A stretch of 64,000 nucleotides of DNA from the NCBI GenBank assembly GCA_021014325.1, contig CM037459.1, positions 11,379,501 through 11,443,500 on the forward strand. The letters run 5' to 3'. The translations under genes and the position numbers were made by a program. The DNA is from Plazaster borealis. Lineage: Eukaryota > Echinodermata > Asteroidea > Forcipulatida > Labidiasteridae. Position 1 is the stretch's first letter. Each line of letters starts with the position of its first letter. Under the pieces are notes generated by a model. It ran no database searches, had not been told where the DNA came from, and worked only from the letters and a program-made list of their open reading frames with translations. Positions 11,320 through 24,156 of this stretch are shown piece by piece.

Positions 11320-13540
11320 ATTGGAGGTTGTGTGATACCTAATTTTGATATTGAACAATTATTCAAACAGCTTATATATTATTATGATTTGTGTTGAGTG
11401 TTTTGTTTTGGTAGAGAGACAAAATTTATGATTATTAAAAAACAATGTTTAGTTAGGCTTTGTATATTTTAAGTATTTTTCTGATGTGGCAGTTAATTTA
11501 TATGGTTGAGAGACATATGGTTTTCGATCATTCAAAGAATATGCGAAGGATATTCAACTTCATGCTTTTCATTTTGCTTTTTAAAATATCCCAAAATACG
11601 AGTGACAAAACCATCTTCCTCTATACTATCGGGTTGGGTGTGTACAGACGATTTTACTACTCGTATAGAAGTGCAACACATTTAACATTGGAAAACAAAA
11701 ACGCAGAAAACCACCAACAAAACTCGGGGCTCAAATTTTTAGGGAGTTTTGCTTTTGTTATCAGAATCTATAAAAGTTCAAACACCTTGGTAAATACAAG
11801 CATGATGGGAACTGTTCTTGTTTGAAGGGTAAATTGTAAGAAATAATAAAGAAATATAAAGAAATATTAATATTTTGCCAAACACATGTGAGGGCTCACC
11901 CATTGAACTGAATAAATTTCAAAGTTCGCACCAAACACACCCCAAAATCAAACAGTGGTTTTGTTGGAATTTTTGGATGGTCTAGTACTGTGAAAAGTAC
12001 CCACTAAATCACAGTCCAGAAGCACAGGACCTGTTGGAGTATGATGGGTTGTGTACTGTTCCAATAAGTAAACTGTTGGAGTATGATGGGTTGTGGAAGC
12101 TTTTTAGTAGAAATGCTTAGGGGGTTAGGGATGCATACATGTATTGCTAGTTCACTTGGTCCCAGTGCCTGAACCATGGGATTGGCTGACATTATACATA
12201 TGTTCATTGGACCATTGCACCATTTCCCCTCAACCCCCGGTCACCTCTTCCTGTTTACGAAAGATTCAACCTCTATCAATAAAAGTGTAGCTCTATGGTG
12301 TAAATCCAACTCTATGGTGGAAATAACTGTTGTCGTTATTTGCCTTTTACTGAAAATAAGGGCTCGATCGCAAGACTCATAATTTACCCAAATATTTTAA
12401 TTCGTCAGGAGTATTATACAAATCAGTCCCATCATGCATTACTACATCCTGAAAAAGAACAAAGTATAAGTTTGTCAGCCCATCTCAGTGCAACCTCGTC
12501 CCCATGGTTTACTTTATTTCCAACCATGTTTACAATAGTAAACCCTGGGAGGGAAACTCCTTACGTGGACCCTGATTGGACAACGACTGGTGTACAAAAG
12601 TCTAACGTAAACATGTTAAGTTGTACTCATTCAGTAGTCACCATGTTCACAGCCAGACTATTCTAGTTTGCATACGTATCCAAAATATGGATATGCAAAT
12701 GATCCAGTAGTACCAGGGTGAGAGAGCGGTCAACCTCGTACTGCTCGACACACCATGGGGACGAGGTTGATCCCAGTGGATGGGACCGGTGGGCCCAACG
12801 AATATTGCTAGTATCTTTGACAGGCAAAACATAAAACTAATGTATCATTTTTGTTCATGATATTAATTTTTTGCTTTTCGAACTTTCATTTCATGTTATA
12901 TATTTAAATGATAGAACCTTGAAACAACGGATATAAACACATCGTGCTGTATTAAAAAGTATTTGCTGATGTAACACGTTCTAGATAAACGTATAGGCCT
13001 ATGTAATTACTAAATATTTGATAAACCAGAGCACTTACATGTTAATTAGTCACTAAATGTTTGTTACTTTGATTTGCGTGAAATATATATGCACCGTTTC
13101 TTATTTTCAGTATTTTTAAGTGATTGAAAAAAATTGTACTAATAGAAAGGATTGTATTGTTACATCATGTTTAATGTATTAGTTATTTTGCGTCTGATGA
13201 TGGGTTATAAAGACAGAATAGAAAATGCTTTATGTCTGGGGTTAAAAACAGTATAGAAAAAGTGAAGGAAACTTCTATTGTGCCGGCCAACGAAACCTAG
13301 AATGGTTTGAGTTCTAACAGATGAAAACCACGGTTGATTCTGTGTTTATTTGGAGGGCGAATTACAATTGTGTTTGCTGGACTACCACAATGTATGCAAA
13401 ATGCTACCGGGAATGTATGTAGCCTATTATTCATTTATGAAGTGGCTCAGGTTTATTCTGTACTTTATTAAATACTACCAATAAAGACGTTTGTGGAGGG
13501 TGATGTTAGTGCATATAAAAAAGTGTCTTTCGTTTTCTTT
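11320..13540. other. Intergenic sequence, no supported gene
   Basis: AT-rich. The only structure seen is an inverted pair at 12491-12769 (CAACCTCGTCCCCATGG ... CCATGGGGACGAGGTTG), probably a MITE. A 121-codon frame at 11460-11822 has no recognisable domain. Confidence 0.5.
12491..12769. mobile_element. Putative MITE with 17-bp inverted ends
   Basis: Left CAACCTCGTCCCCATGG is the exact reverse complement of right CCATGGGGACGAGGTTG. The interior also folds loosely. No second copy was found in this window. Confidence 0.55.
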
Positions 13541-13542
13541 AC

Positions 13543-14111
13543 TGGGGCCAATTTCATAGCGCCGCTTAAAGCAATTTTTAGCAGAACATATTGCTTATAA
13601 ACGATGTGACCTGTGACACCACATGTTTACAAAAGAGCCACAGAGCCTGGACTTCCTGCAGGCACGATTTGTACACAGACTAATGGAATAAAACATAAAA
13701 TCTTATATTTTATGGAGATTGCACTGTCTAATTCATATCAACTTTTGATATGATGAAAGGGGGCACATCTCAAAACTTGTCCAGCTTTTACTTTCATAAT
13801 TCTTGGATTTATGTGGAAATTATGACACAAAATGTCAACTTTCCCATAGGACCTGTGTAGTATCTTGCCTGCCAGAATACCCAAAGAATGCACAAGGTCA
13901 CACTTATTGTAAACAAAGTTCACATGGTCTACAGGCGAAGCGTATTCCACAGGTTAGTAAGAAAATTAGGCGGCCAGCCTGCGCGTTCATTGTTACGTCA
14001 TTAATTTTCATACAGTTATAAGTGCCGGAAGGTTAGCATGCCTTTTCGTGTGCTTACGGTTAGCAGCAAAATCAGCTGCTAAGCAGCTCTATGAGATTAA
14101 ATTGGGCCCAG
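13543..14111. mobile_element. MITE family B with nested family-G repeat
   Basis: Outer ends GGGGCCAATTTCATAGCGC and CTATGAGATTAAATTGGGCC are inverted. Inside, about 13596-13945 matches family G (GAGCCACAGAGCCTGGACTT, ATCTTGCCTGCCAGAATAC). The segment GGAAGGTTAGCATGCCTTTT is shared, inverted, with the copy at 6303-6578. Confidence 0.65.
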
Positions 14112-14808
14112 GTAGGCAAGTTGGCTGTTTTTTTGTCTCAAACAAACGTGGTTTGAATGGAATGATCTACTCAGTCACCTCAATGGCAGATTTCTAGTAA
14201 ATTTTGTGTCTACATCATGTATACACTGTATATAGACCACTTGCATTGGCTACCATCGCTGATAAAACGTGCATTATTCATTACCAGAATTTCCCATTAG
14301 CCAAAATCTCAAAATTCTACTCACCGGTTTCACTGTGACTCTTTTCAGCAGTTATCAGTAAATTAGTTGTACTAATAAACAATCACCCTTTAAAACCCAC
14401 TTCCCCAAGATCAGTGATCCCGACCAACAACCCTACTGCTGGTGATAACCGACATGCTGAAGAGCAGAGGGGGAGAGTCCTACCCTGTTCTTATTCGATT
14501 TCTTAAGATATATTTAGTCGAATTTTATGATTCAAAGTTGCTTTCATGAAACATTTAACACTGTTTCCCAATACTTAAAACGCTGGGCTTACCCCTTATG
14601 TTTTTTCAAATTAAGCTGAAATCATTGGTTAATTTATGATCGACCCCAAATGTATATCAGTAAAATAATGTTGAATAAATATATTATTTTCCCAGAGGAA
14701 ATTAACCTCCGAGTTAAATAAATGAAACAATGTTAATAATTCCGTCTATAGTGGCGTGTTGGGTTTGTTTAAATTGGGTTTTACTATCATTATTCTTTTG
14801 GAGAAGCA

Positions 14809-14882
14809 GGTGGCGCCGTAGCTAGATGACATACGTATTGGACTGGGAACCACGAGACCCGGGTTCAATTCCCAGTGGTATC
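14809..14882 (+). repeat. tRNA-like module in the left arm
   Basis: 74 nt beginning GGTGGCGCCGTAGCTAG with a B-box-like GGGTTCAATTCCC near its end. The arms do not form a full cloverleaf by eye. The inverted counterpart is at about 22898-22971. Confidence 0.5.
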
Positions 14883-14953
14883 TTTTTCTATTTTGCTTGG
14901 ACTCATGCAGTGAATTATTTAAGTAGTATGTAAAATCACCTCCAAACACCAAC

Positions 14954-15042
14954 GGGCACTGCGGCAGCCGCTGCGGTGCACTGGATTGTTCAATTGCGTG
15001 CAGTCCAGAGCTGGGAGACCCGGTTCGAATCCTACCCGTACC
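14954..15042 (+). repeat. Second tRNA-like module (B-box) in the left arm
   Basis: Ends GACCCGGTTCGAATCCTACC, a good Pol III B-box with paired flanks, but the 5' half is too long for a normal tRNA. The inverted counterpart is at about 22736-22824. Confidence 0.5.
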
Positions 15043-15414
15043 AAAAGGGACATGACTTTTACTGCTGGCCGCTGTAATGGATTGGGGTTCCGTCATGTCT
15101 CTCCCCAAAATAGGTAGGGTGAATATTCCGGGTCGGAAAGCGAAAGGAGGGACCGGGACTAGCCAATCCCAGAAAGGAACTATATGGGTGATCACCATGC
15201 TGGTTCGACCAGACTTTGAGTCCCCTGAACGCCTGGTCGTCACTCCGACTAACTTTCTGCACAAATTGACTTTAACAATATATTTACCAGGGTATTTCGA
15301 CCGTGTTTTGGATACAATCACAAGGTGGAGGGGGGGGGGGTGGAAGCCTTGCAAAATTATTCAAAATTGCAATTGTGAATTATACAGAAATATATATAAA
15401 ATAACAGTCGAAAT

Positions 15415-16228
15415 TGAGAAAATTGCAAGGCTTACCCCTTGTGAATTATATCAAAAAGCCGTCGACAATGGATGAAATGCGATTATCAAGTGTCAATATT
15501 TCCGCCAGTTGAGCTAAAGTCTTGGGCCAAATCATCAGTATTACCCACTACATCATTTTACAGCATAAAATCACAACTTTTAATCTGACCTAAATTCGAT
15601 AAAAATGATAGACTTACCCCTTATGATTTTTTTAATTTTGTACCTAATTTACAAAAGTCAATATTATATCCGCAAATTGATTTGCAATCCTTTGTCAAGT
15701 TATATAAAAAGGCGTCAGAAGTGCCTCCTGCATCATTTTAGAGCAGAAAGTCGCAATTTACCCCTTGTGATTATATTCTATTTTAGCCCAATTTCGACGT
15801 GCAAGGTTTACGCTTTACCCCTTGTGATGTTATCCGTTTTTAGCCCAATTTCGACAAAAATACAGTGCTTACTCCTTGTGATTTTATCCGACTTGGGTCC
15901 ATTTTCGACAAAAACACAATTCAATTCAATTCAATTCAATTTATTTATTTCATCACAGTTTACAAGTAAAAGTGAAAATTGTTTTCCCTGTGTGCACTAA
16001 AAACATTCAAATTCAATACTGATTACAAAAATTAGTTTTAAACAATAAAAAGTTTATATTTTAAACAGAGAGAATCATTAACCAAAGCTTACCATCACTG
16101 ATTAAAAAGAAAAACAAAAACAAGGCTTACCCCTTGTGATTTTATCCGATTTGGGTCCAATTTCGACAAAATACAAGGCTTAGGGCCTACCCCTTGTGAT
16201 TTTATCAAATTTGTAGTCCAATTTCAAC
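15415..16228 (-). repeat. 54-bp-type satellite, reverse orientation
   Basis: Units read GGCTTACCCCTTGTGATTTT and TCCGATTTGGGTCCAATTTC, the complement of the array to the right. Units are degenerate and interrupted by the non-LTR tail at 15918-16120. Spacing in 15415-15780 is longer, roughly 150-200 bp. Confidence 0.8.
15918..16120 (-). mobile_element. Probable non-LTR retroelement 3' end with (AATTC)n tail
   Basis: A pentanucleotide run (CAATTCAATTCAATTCAATT) leads into TTATTTATTTCATCACAG and a roughly 150-bp body, interrupting the satellite. This is how truncated non-LTR insertions with simple-repeat tails look in reverse orientation. No coding part remains. Confidence 0.5.
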
Positions 16229-19200
16229 AATTTTTGTCGAAAATAGGCTAAATTCGAATATAATCACAAGGGAGTAAGCCTTTAATTTTTGTTGAAATTA
16301 TACCAAAATTATACCAAAATTTAATAAAATCACAAGGCATTTTTGTAGAAATTGTGCTAAAGTCGGATAAAATCACAAGGGGTTAGCCTTGTATTTTTTG
16401 GGGTTAAAATTGGGCTAATGGGAAAAAATCATTGCTTTTTTCCCGAAAATAGGCTATAATCGGATGTAATCATGATCAAGAGAGTAAGCCTTTAATTTTT
16501 GTTGAAATTGGGCTAAAATCAGAGAAAATAAGCTGGCATTTTTGTGATATTTGGGTTCAAATCGGATATAAACACAAAGGGTAAGCCTTGCATTTTTTTC
16601 GAAAGTGGGCTAAAATCTGATAAAATTCCATTTTTATCGAAAATAGGCTAAAATCGGATAGGCCCCCTATAATCACAAGGGGTAAGCCTTGTATTTTTGT
16701 CAAAAATAGGCTAAAATCGGATATTATCACAAAGGGTAAGCCTTGCATTTTTTGGAAATTTGACCAAAATCTGATAGAATCAGCTTTGAATTTTTGTCGA
16801 AATTGGGCTTAATATGGATAAAGTAAAAAGGGGTAAGCGTAACCCTTGCATTTTGGCTAATATCGGATAAAATCACAAGGGGGTAAGCCTTGTATTTTTG
16901 TCGAAAGTGGGCTAAAAACTGATAAAGTCACAAGGGGTAAGCTTTGTATTTTTGTCGAAAGTGGGCTAAAATCGGATAATTGTGGAAATTCTGCTAATAA
17001 CGGATAAAATCACGAGGGGTATAAGCCTTTCCATTTTGTTCAAAAATAGGCTAAAATCGGATAGGCCCCTATAATCACAAGGGGAAAGCCTTGTACTTTT
17101 GTCGATAAAATCACAAGGGGTAAGCCTTGTATTTTTGTCGAAATTGGGCTTAAAATGGATAAAATCGGATATTATCACAAGGGGTAAGCCTTGCATTTTT
17201 TTGGAAATTTGACCAAAATCTGAGAAAATCACAAGGGGTAAGCCTTTCCATTTTTTTCGAAAATAGGCTAAAATCGGATATTATCACAAGGGGTAAGCCT
17301 TGCATTTTGGGGGGAAATTTGACAAAAATCTGATAAAATCACAAGGGGTAAGCCTTGTATTTTTTGTCGAAATTGGGCTTAAAATGGATAAAATCAAAAG
17401 GGGTAAGCGTAACCCTTGCATTTTTGTCGAAATTGGGCTTTAATCGGATAAAATCACAAGGGGTAAGCCTTGTATTTTTTGTCGAAATTGGGCTTAAAAT
17501 GGATAAAATCAAAAGGGGTAAGCGTAACCCTTGCATTTTTGTCGAAATTGGGCTTAAATCGGATAAAATCACAAGGGGTAAGCCTTGTATTTTTGTCGAA
17601 AATAGGCTAAAATCGGATATTATCACAAGGGGTAAGCCTTGCTTTTTTGGGGGAAATTTGACAAAAATCTGATAAAATCACAAGAGGAAACCCTTGCATT
17701 TCTGTCGAAATTGGGCTAAAATCTGATTAAATCACAAGGGGTAGTAAGCCTTGTGTTTTTGTCGAAAGTGGGCTAAAATCGGATATTATCACAAAGGGTA
17801 AGCCTTGCATTTTTGGGGGAAATTTGACAAAAATCTGATAAAATCACAAGGGGTAACCCTTGCATTTTTGTCGAAATTGGGCTAAAATCTGATTAAATCA
17901 CAAGGGGTAAGCCATGTGTTTTTGTCGAAAGTGGGCTAAAAACTGATAAAATCACAAGGGGTGAGCCTTGCATTTTTGTCGAAAATAGGCTAAAATCGGA
18001 TATTATCACAAGGGGTAAGCCTTGCATTTTTGGAGGAAATTTGACAAAAATCTGATAAAATCACAAGGGGGTAACCCTTGCATTTTTGTCGAAAATGGGC
18101 TAAAATCGGATAAAATCACAAGGGGTAAGTCTTGTATTTTTGTCGAAATTGGGCTTAAAATGGATAAAATCAAAAGGGTTAGGCCTAAGCGTAACCCTTG
18201 CATTTTTGTCGAAATTGGGCTAAAAACGGATAAAATCACAAGGGGTACACCTGGCATTTATGTGGAAATTCTGCTAAAATGGATAAAAACACAAGGGGTA
18301 AGCCTTTCCATTTTTGTCGAAAATAGGCTAAAATCGGATATTATCACAAGGGGTAAGCCTTGCATTTTGGGGGGAAATTTGACAAAAATCTGATAAAATC
18401 ACAAGGGGTAAGCCTTGTATTTTTTGTCGAAATTGGGCTTAAAATGGATAAAATCAAAAGGGGTAAGCGTAACCCTTGCATTTTTGTCGAAATTGGGCTA
18501 AAATCGGATATTATCACAAGAGGTAAGCCTTGCATTTTTGTCAAAATTGGGCTAAAATCGGATATTATCACAAGGGGTAAGCCTTGCATTTTTGTCGAAA
18601 ATGGGCTAAAATCGGATAAAATCACCAGGGGTAAGTCTTGTATTTATGTCGAAATTGGGCTTAAAATGGATAAAATCAAAAGGGGTAAGCGTAAACCTTG
18701 CATTTTTGTCGAAATTGGGCTTAAATCGGATAAAATCACAAGGGGTAAGCCTTGTATTTTTGTCCAAAATAGGCTAAAATTGGATATTATCACAAAGGGT
18801 AAGCCTTGCATTTTTGGGGGAAATTTGACAAAAATCTGATAAAATCACAAGGGGTAACCCTTGCACTTTTGTCGAAAATGGGCTAAAATCGGATAAAATC
18901 ACAAGGGGTAAGTCTTGTATTTTTGTCGAAATTGGGCTTAAAATGGATAAAATCAAAAGGGTTAGGCCTAAGCGTAACCCTTGCATTTTTGTCGAAATTG
19001 GGCTAAAAACGGATAAAATCACAAGGGGTACACCTGGCATTTATGTGGAAATTCTGCTAAAATGGATAAAAACACAAGGTGTAAGCCTTGCATTTTTGTC
19101 GAAAATAGGCTGAAATCGGATAAAATCACAAGGGGTAAGCCTTTCCATTTTTGTCGAAAATAGGCTAAAATCGGATATTATCACAAGGGGTAAGCCTTGT

Positions 19201-21675
19201 ATTTTTGTCGAAATTGGGCTTAAAATGGATAAAATCAAAAGGGGTAAGCGTAACCCTTGCATTTTTGTCGAAATTGGGCTAAAATCGGATATTATCACAA
19301 GGGGTAAGCCTTGCATTTTTGTCGAAAATGGGCTAAAATCGGATAAAATCACCAGGGGTAAGTCTTGTATTTATGTCGAAATTGGGCTTAAAATGGATAA
19401 AATCAAAAGGGGTAAGCGTAAACCTTGCATTTTTGTCGAAATTGGGCTTAAATCGGATAAAATCACAAGGGGTAAGCCTTGTATTTTTGTCAAAAATAGG
19501 CTAAAATTGGATATTATCACAAAGGGTAAGCCTTGCATTTTTGGGGGAAATTTGACAAAAATCTGATAAAATCACAAGGGGTAACCCTTGCATTTTTGTC
19601 GAAAATGGGCTAAAATCGGATAAAATCACAAGGGGTAAGTCTTGTATTTTTGTCGAAATTGGGCTTAAAATGGATAAAATCAAAAGGGTTAGGCCTAAGC
19701 GTAACCCTTGCATTTTTGTCGAAATTGGGCTAAAAACGGATAAAATCACAAGGGGTACACCTGGCATTTATGTGGAAATTCTGCTAAAATGGATAAAAAC
19801 ACAAGGTGTAAGCCTTGCATTTTTGTCGAAAATAGGCTGAAATCGGATAAAATCACAAGGGGTAAGCCTTTCCATTTTTTTCGAAAATAGGCTAAAATCG
19901 GATATTATCACAAGGGGTAAGCCTTGCATTTTGGGGGGAAATTTGACAAAAATCTGATAAAATCACAAGGGGTAAGCCTTGTATTTTTGTCGAAATTGGG
20001 CTTAAAATGGATAAAATCAAAAGGGGTAAGCGTAACCCTTGCATTTTTGTCGAAATTGGGCTAAAATCGGATATTATCACAAGGGGTAAGCCTTGCATTT
20101 TTGTCGAAAATGGGCTAAAATCGGATAAAATCACCAGGGGTAAGTCTTGTATTTATGTCGAAATTGGGCTTAAAATGGATAAAATCAAAAGGGGTAAGCG
20201 TAAACCTTGCATTTTTGTCGAAATTGGGCTTAAATCGGATAAAATCACAAGGGGTAAGCCTTGTATTTTTGTCAAAAATAGGCTAAAATTGGATATTATC
20301 ACAAAGGGTAAGCCTTGCATTTTTGGGGGAAATTTGACAAAAATCTGATAAAATCACAAGGGGGTAACCCTTGCATTTTTGTCGAAAATGGGCTAAAATC
20401 GGATAAAATCACAAGGGGTAAGTCTTGTATTTTTGTCGAAATTGGGCTTAAAATGGATAAAATCAAAAGGGTTAGGCCTAAGCGTAACCCTTGCATTTTT
20501 GTCGAAATTGGGCTAAAAACGGATAAAATCACAAGGGGTACACCTGGCATTTATGTGGAAATTCTGCTAAAATGGATAAAAACACAAGGGGTAAGCCTTT
20601 CCATTTTTGTCGAAAATAGGCTAAAATCAAATATTATCACAAGGGGTAAGCCTTGCATTTTGGGGGGAAATTTGACAAAAATCTGATAAAATCACAAGGG
20701 GTAAGCCTTGTATTTTTTGTCGAAATTGGGCTTAAAATGGATAAAATCAAAAGGGGTAAGCGTAACCCTTGCATTTTTGTCGAAATTGGGCTAAAATCGG
20801 ATATTATCACAAGAGGTAAGCCTTGCATTTTTGTCGAAAATGGGCTAAAATCGGATAAAATCACAAGGGGTAAGTCTTGTATTTATGTCGAAATTGGGCT
20901 TAAAATGGATAAAATCAAAAGGGGTAAGCGTAAACCTTGCACTTTTGTCGAAATAGGGCTTAAATCGGATAAAATCACAAGGGGGTAAGCCTTGTACTTT
21001 TGTCAAAAATAGGCTAAAATCGGATATTATCACAAGGGGTACGCCTTGCATTTTTGGGGGAAATTTGACAAAAATCTGATAAAATCACAAGGGGTAACCC
21101 TTGCATTTTTGTCGAAATTGGGCTAAAATCTGATTAAATCACAAGGGGTAGTAAGCCTTGTATGTTTGTCGAAATAGGGTTAAGAACGGATACAATCACT
21201 TGCATTATTTTCGAAAAAAAGGCTAAAATCTGATATAATCACAAGGGGTAAGCCTTTTTATTTTTGTCGAATTACACCAAAATCGGATAAAATCACAAGG
21301 GTAAGCCTTGCATTTTTGTCGAGATTGGGATAAAATTTGATAAAATCACAAGGGGTAAGCCTTGCATTTTTGTGGAAATTCTGCTGAAAAGGGATATAAT
21401 CACAAGGGGTAAACGTTCAATTTTTGACGAAATTGGGCTAAAAACCGATAAAATCACAAGGGGTAAGCCTTGCATTTTTCTTGAAATTTGGCAAAAATCT
21501 GATAAAATCACATTTTGGTCGAAAATAGGCTTAAATCTGATAAAATCACCAAGGTTGTAAGCCTTTCATTTTTGTCGAAATAAGACCAAAATCTGAAAAA
21601 ATCACAAGAGGTAAGCGTAAACCTTGCTTTTTTGTCGAAATCGGGCTAAAATCTGATAAAATCACACGATCTTTC
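16229..21675 (+). repeat. 54-bp satellite array with higher-order repeats
   Basis: About 100 units of roughly 54 bp; core AAGCCTTGCATTTTTGTCGA, then AATTGGGCTAAAATCGGATA, then AAATCACAAGGGGT. Variants (GGGGGGAAATTTGAC, AAAAGGGGTAAGCGTAACCC, GGGTACACCTGGCATTTATG) recur in fixed order. The marker GGGGTACACCTGG occurs at 18242, 19025, 19752 and 20535, spacings of 783, 727 and 783 bp. Open frames on both strands arise because 54 is a multiple of three; they repeat the same peptide and carry frequent stops. Confidence 0.95.
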
Positions 21676-22299
21676 TTATCTGACCAAAAGTTCATGAGGC
21701 GTAAACATGTGGTTTGGGGTGTCACTGCCTGTGAGTTTACTGACACAACTATCGACAGAATTTCACAGGTTCTTGTTTATACTATTGGGAAACGGTATAA
21801 ACTCTTTTCATGAAAGCAACTTTGAATCATAAAAATCTACCAAATATATCTTGAGAAATCGAATAAGAAACAGCTAGGTCTCTTTCTCTTTCTTCAGGAA
21901 AATTAGGAAGTGGGTTTCAGGGTGTACAACTACTTCACTGATAACAGCTGAAAAGAGTCACAGTGAGACCGGTTATTAGAATTCAGAGATTTTGGCTAAT
22001 GGGAAATATTTGTAATGCAACATCTAAGTTGCGAATTTCGGCTCTTTATTGGTGCAGTATAGGCACTTCTGATGCCTTTTTATATAACTTTTTTACTTTT
22101 GTATCTAATTTACAAAAGTCATTATATCCGCAAATTTATTTGCAATCCTGGGTCAAGTCTAGCATTTTTATCGAATTTAGATCAGATTTAAAGTTGTGAT
22201 TTTATGCTTTAAAATAACGCAGTTGGTAATACGGATGCCAAGGCTTTAGCTCAACTGGCAGAAATATTGACACTTGATAATCGTATTTTATCAATTTTC

Positions 22300-23215
22300 G
22301 ACTGCTTTGTGATATAATTCACAAGGGGTAAGCCTTGCAAGTTTTACAATTCATACTGTTATTTTATATAAATTTATATTGTTTTATAAATCACAATTGC
22401 AATTTTGAATAATTTTGCAAGGCAGACCCCCCCCCCCCTCCAACTTGTGATGTATCCAAAACACGGTCGAAATACCCTGGTAAATATATTGTTAAAAACT
22501 AAAGTAAATTTGTGCAGAAAGTTAGTCGGAGTGACGACCAGGCGTTCAGGGGACTCAAAGTCTGGTCGAACCAGCATGGTGATCACCCATATAGTTCCTT
22601 TCTGGGATTGGCTAGTCCCGGTCCCTCCTTTTGCTTTCCAACCCGGAATATTCACCCTACCTATTTTGGGGAGAGACATGACGGAACCCCAATCCATTAC
22701 AGCGGCCAACAGTAAAAGTCATGTCCCTTTTGGTACCAGTAGGATTCGAACCGGGTCTCCCAGCTCTGGACTGCACGCAATTGAACAATCCAGTGCACCG
22801 CAGCGGCTGCCGCAGTGCCCGTTGGTGTTTGGAGCTAATTTAACATACTACTTAAATAATTCACTGCATGCGTCCAAGCAAAATAGAAAAAGACACAACT
22901 GGGAATTGAACCCGGGTCTCGTGGCTCCGAGTCCAATACGTACTTCGTCTAGCTACGGCGCCACCTGCTTCTCCAAAAGAATAATGATAGTAAAACCCAA
23001 ATTAAACAAACCCAATTTAACACGCCACTATAGACGGAACTATTAACATAATATTGTTTCATTTATTTAACTCGGAGGTCAATTTCCTCTTGGGAAATAA
23101 TATATTTATTCAAAATTATTTTACTGATAACACATTTGGGGTCGATCATAAATTGACCAATGATTTCAGCTAAATTTGAAAAAAATCATAGGGGGTATAA
23201 GCCAAGCGTTTTCAT
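22300..23215. repeat. Right inverted arm of foldback-like element
   Basis: Reverse complement of 14575-15480 with small indels. Contains the inverse tRNA-like modules and a 213-codon plus-strand frame parallel to the 202-codon frame of the left arm. It runs into degenerate satellite-like units at 23150-23760 (ATCATAAGGGGCAAG). Confidence 0.85.
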
Positions 23216-23794
23216 CAAATTTTGGCCAAATTGTCAGTTGTGATTTTATGCTGTAAAATGATGCAGTATGCACTAATATTTAACTTGACCTATGATTTCA
23301 GCTAAATTTGCGTTTATTTAAACTCGGAGGTTGATTTCCTCTGGGGAAAGAATATATTTTTTCAAAATTAGTTTACTGATAACACATTTGGGTCATAAAT
23401 TGACCCATGCTTTCAGCTAAATTTGCAGAAGTATTGACAATTGAAAAAATCATAAGGTGTAAGCACAGCGTTTTCATCAAATTTGGGCCAAGTTGTCAGT
23501 TGTGATTTTATGCCGTAAAATGAGCAGTAGGCATAACTTGACCCATGATTTCAGCTAAATTAGCAGAAATATTAATTGAAAATTTGAAAAAAAATCATAA
23601 GGGGCAAGTCCAGCATTTTTTTCTTCAAATTTTGACCAAATTTTAAGTTGCGACTTTCTGCTCTAAAATGATGCAATAGGAACCACTGATGCCTTTTTAT
23701 ATCACTTGACCCTTGATTTCAGCTAAATTTGCGAAAATATTGACATTGACATGAGGTGTAAACATGTGGTTTAGGGTGTCATTGCCTGTGAGTT

Positions 23795-24156
23795 AAAGGT
23801 ATCGCACACGTTTGGTAATGACTCAAAACAAATATTAGCATACAAACTTACTTGGTAACAAGCAACGGAGAGCTGTTGATATAAAACATTATAGGAAACG
23901 ACTCCCTCTGAAGTAACGTAGTTTTTGAGAAAGAGGTAATTTCTCACTAAAATAATAAAAACTTCTTGCAAGAAGTTTTTATTCCTGTCTGAAAGCACAC
24001 AATTGTACAACAAGGGTGTTTCTTTCATCATTTTCTTGCAACTTCGATGACCAATTGAGCCCAAATTTTCACAGGCTTGTTATTTTATGCATATGTTGGG
24101 ATACACCAAGTGAGAACACTGGTCTTTGACAATTGCCAAACGTGTTCAGTGCCTTT
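23795..24156 (-). mobile_element. Family-1 MITE, copy 4, inserted in the foldback-like element
   Basis: AAAGGTATCGCACACGTTTGG ... CGTGTTCAGTGCCTTT. Flanked by the foldback element's outer modules, so it arrived later. Confidence 0.88.

Larger units (their letters stand above)
14575..15480. repeat. Left inverted arm of foldback-like element
   Basis: Reverse complement of 22300-23215. Very similar by eye through 14950-15340, including an exactly repeated stretch that contains CCCCAAAATAGGTAGGGTG. Carries two tRNA-like modules (14809-14882 and 14954-15042) and a 202-codon frame on the minus strand that I do not regard as a gene. Confidence 0.85.

Noticed and set aside
14809..15042. Two working tRNA genes in the foldback arm
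   Set aside because: Good B-boxes, but no complete cloverleaf; both are duplicated within the inverted arm.
14746..15354. 202-codon minus-strand frame as a transposon protein
   Set aside because: It runs through two tRNA-like modules and shows no domain I recognise; its twin in the other arm is explained by the inverted repeat.
17339..21560. Numerous 60-160 codon frames with repeats such as KSDKITRGKPCIFVE
   Set aside because: Arise from the 54-bp satellite on both strands; broken at every variant unit.
16229..21675. CRISPR-like array
   Set aside because: Units are adjacent and vary throughout with no unique spacers, and the sequence is animal DNA.
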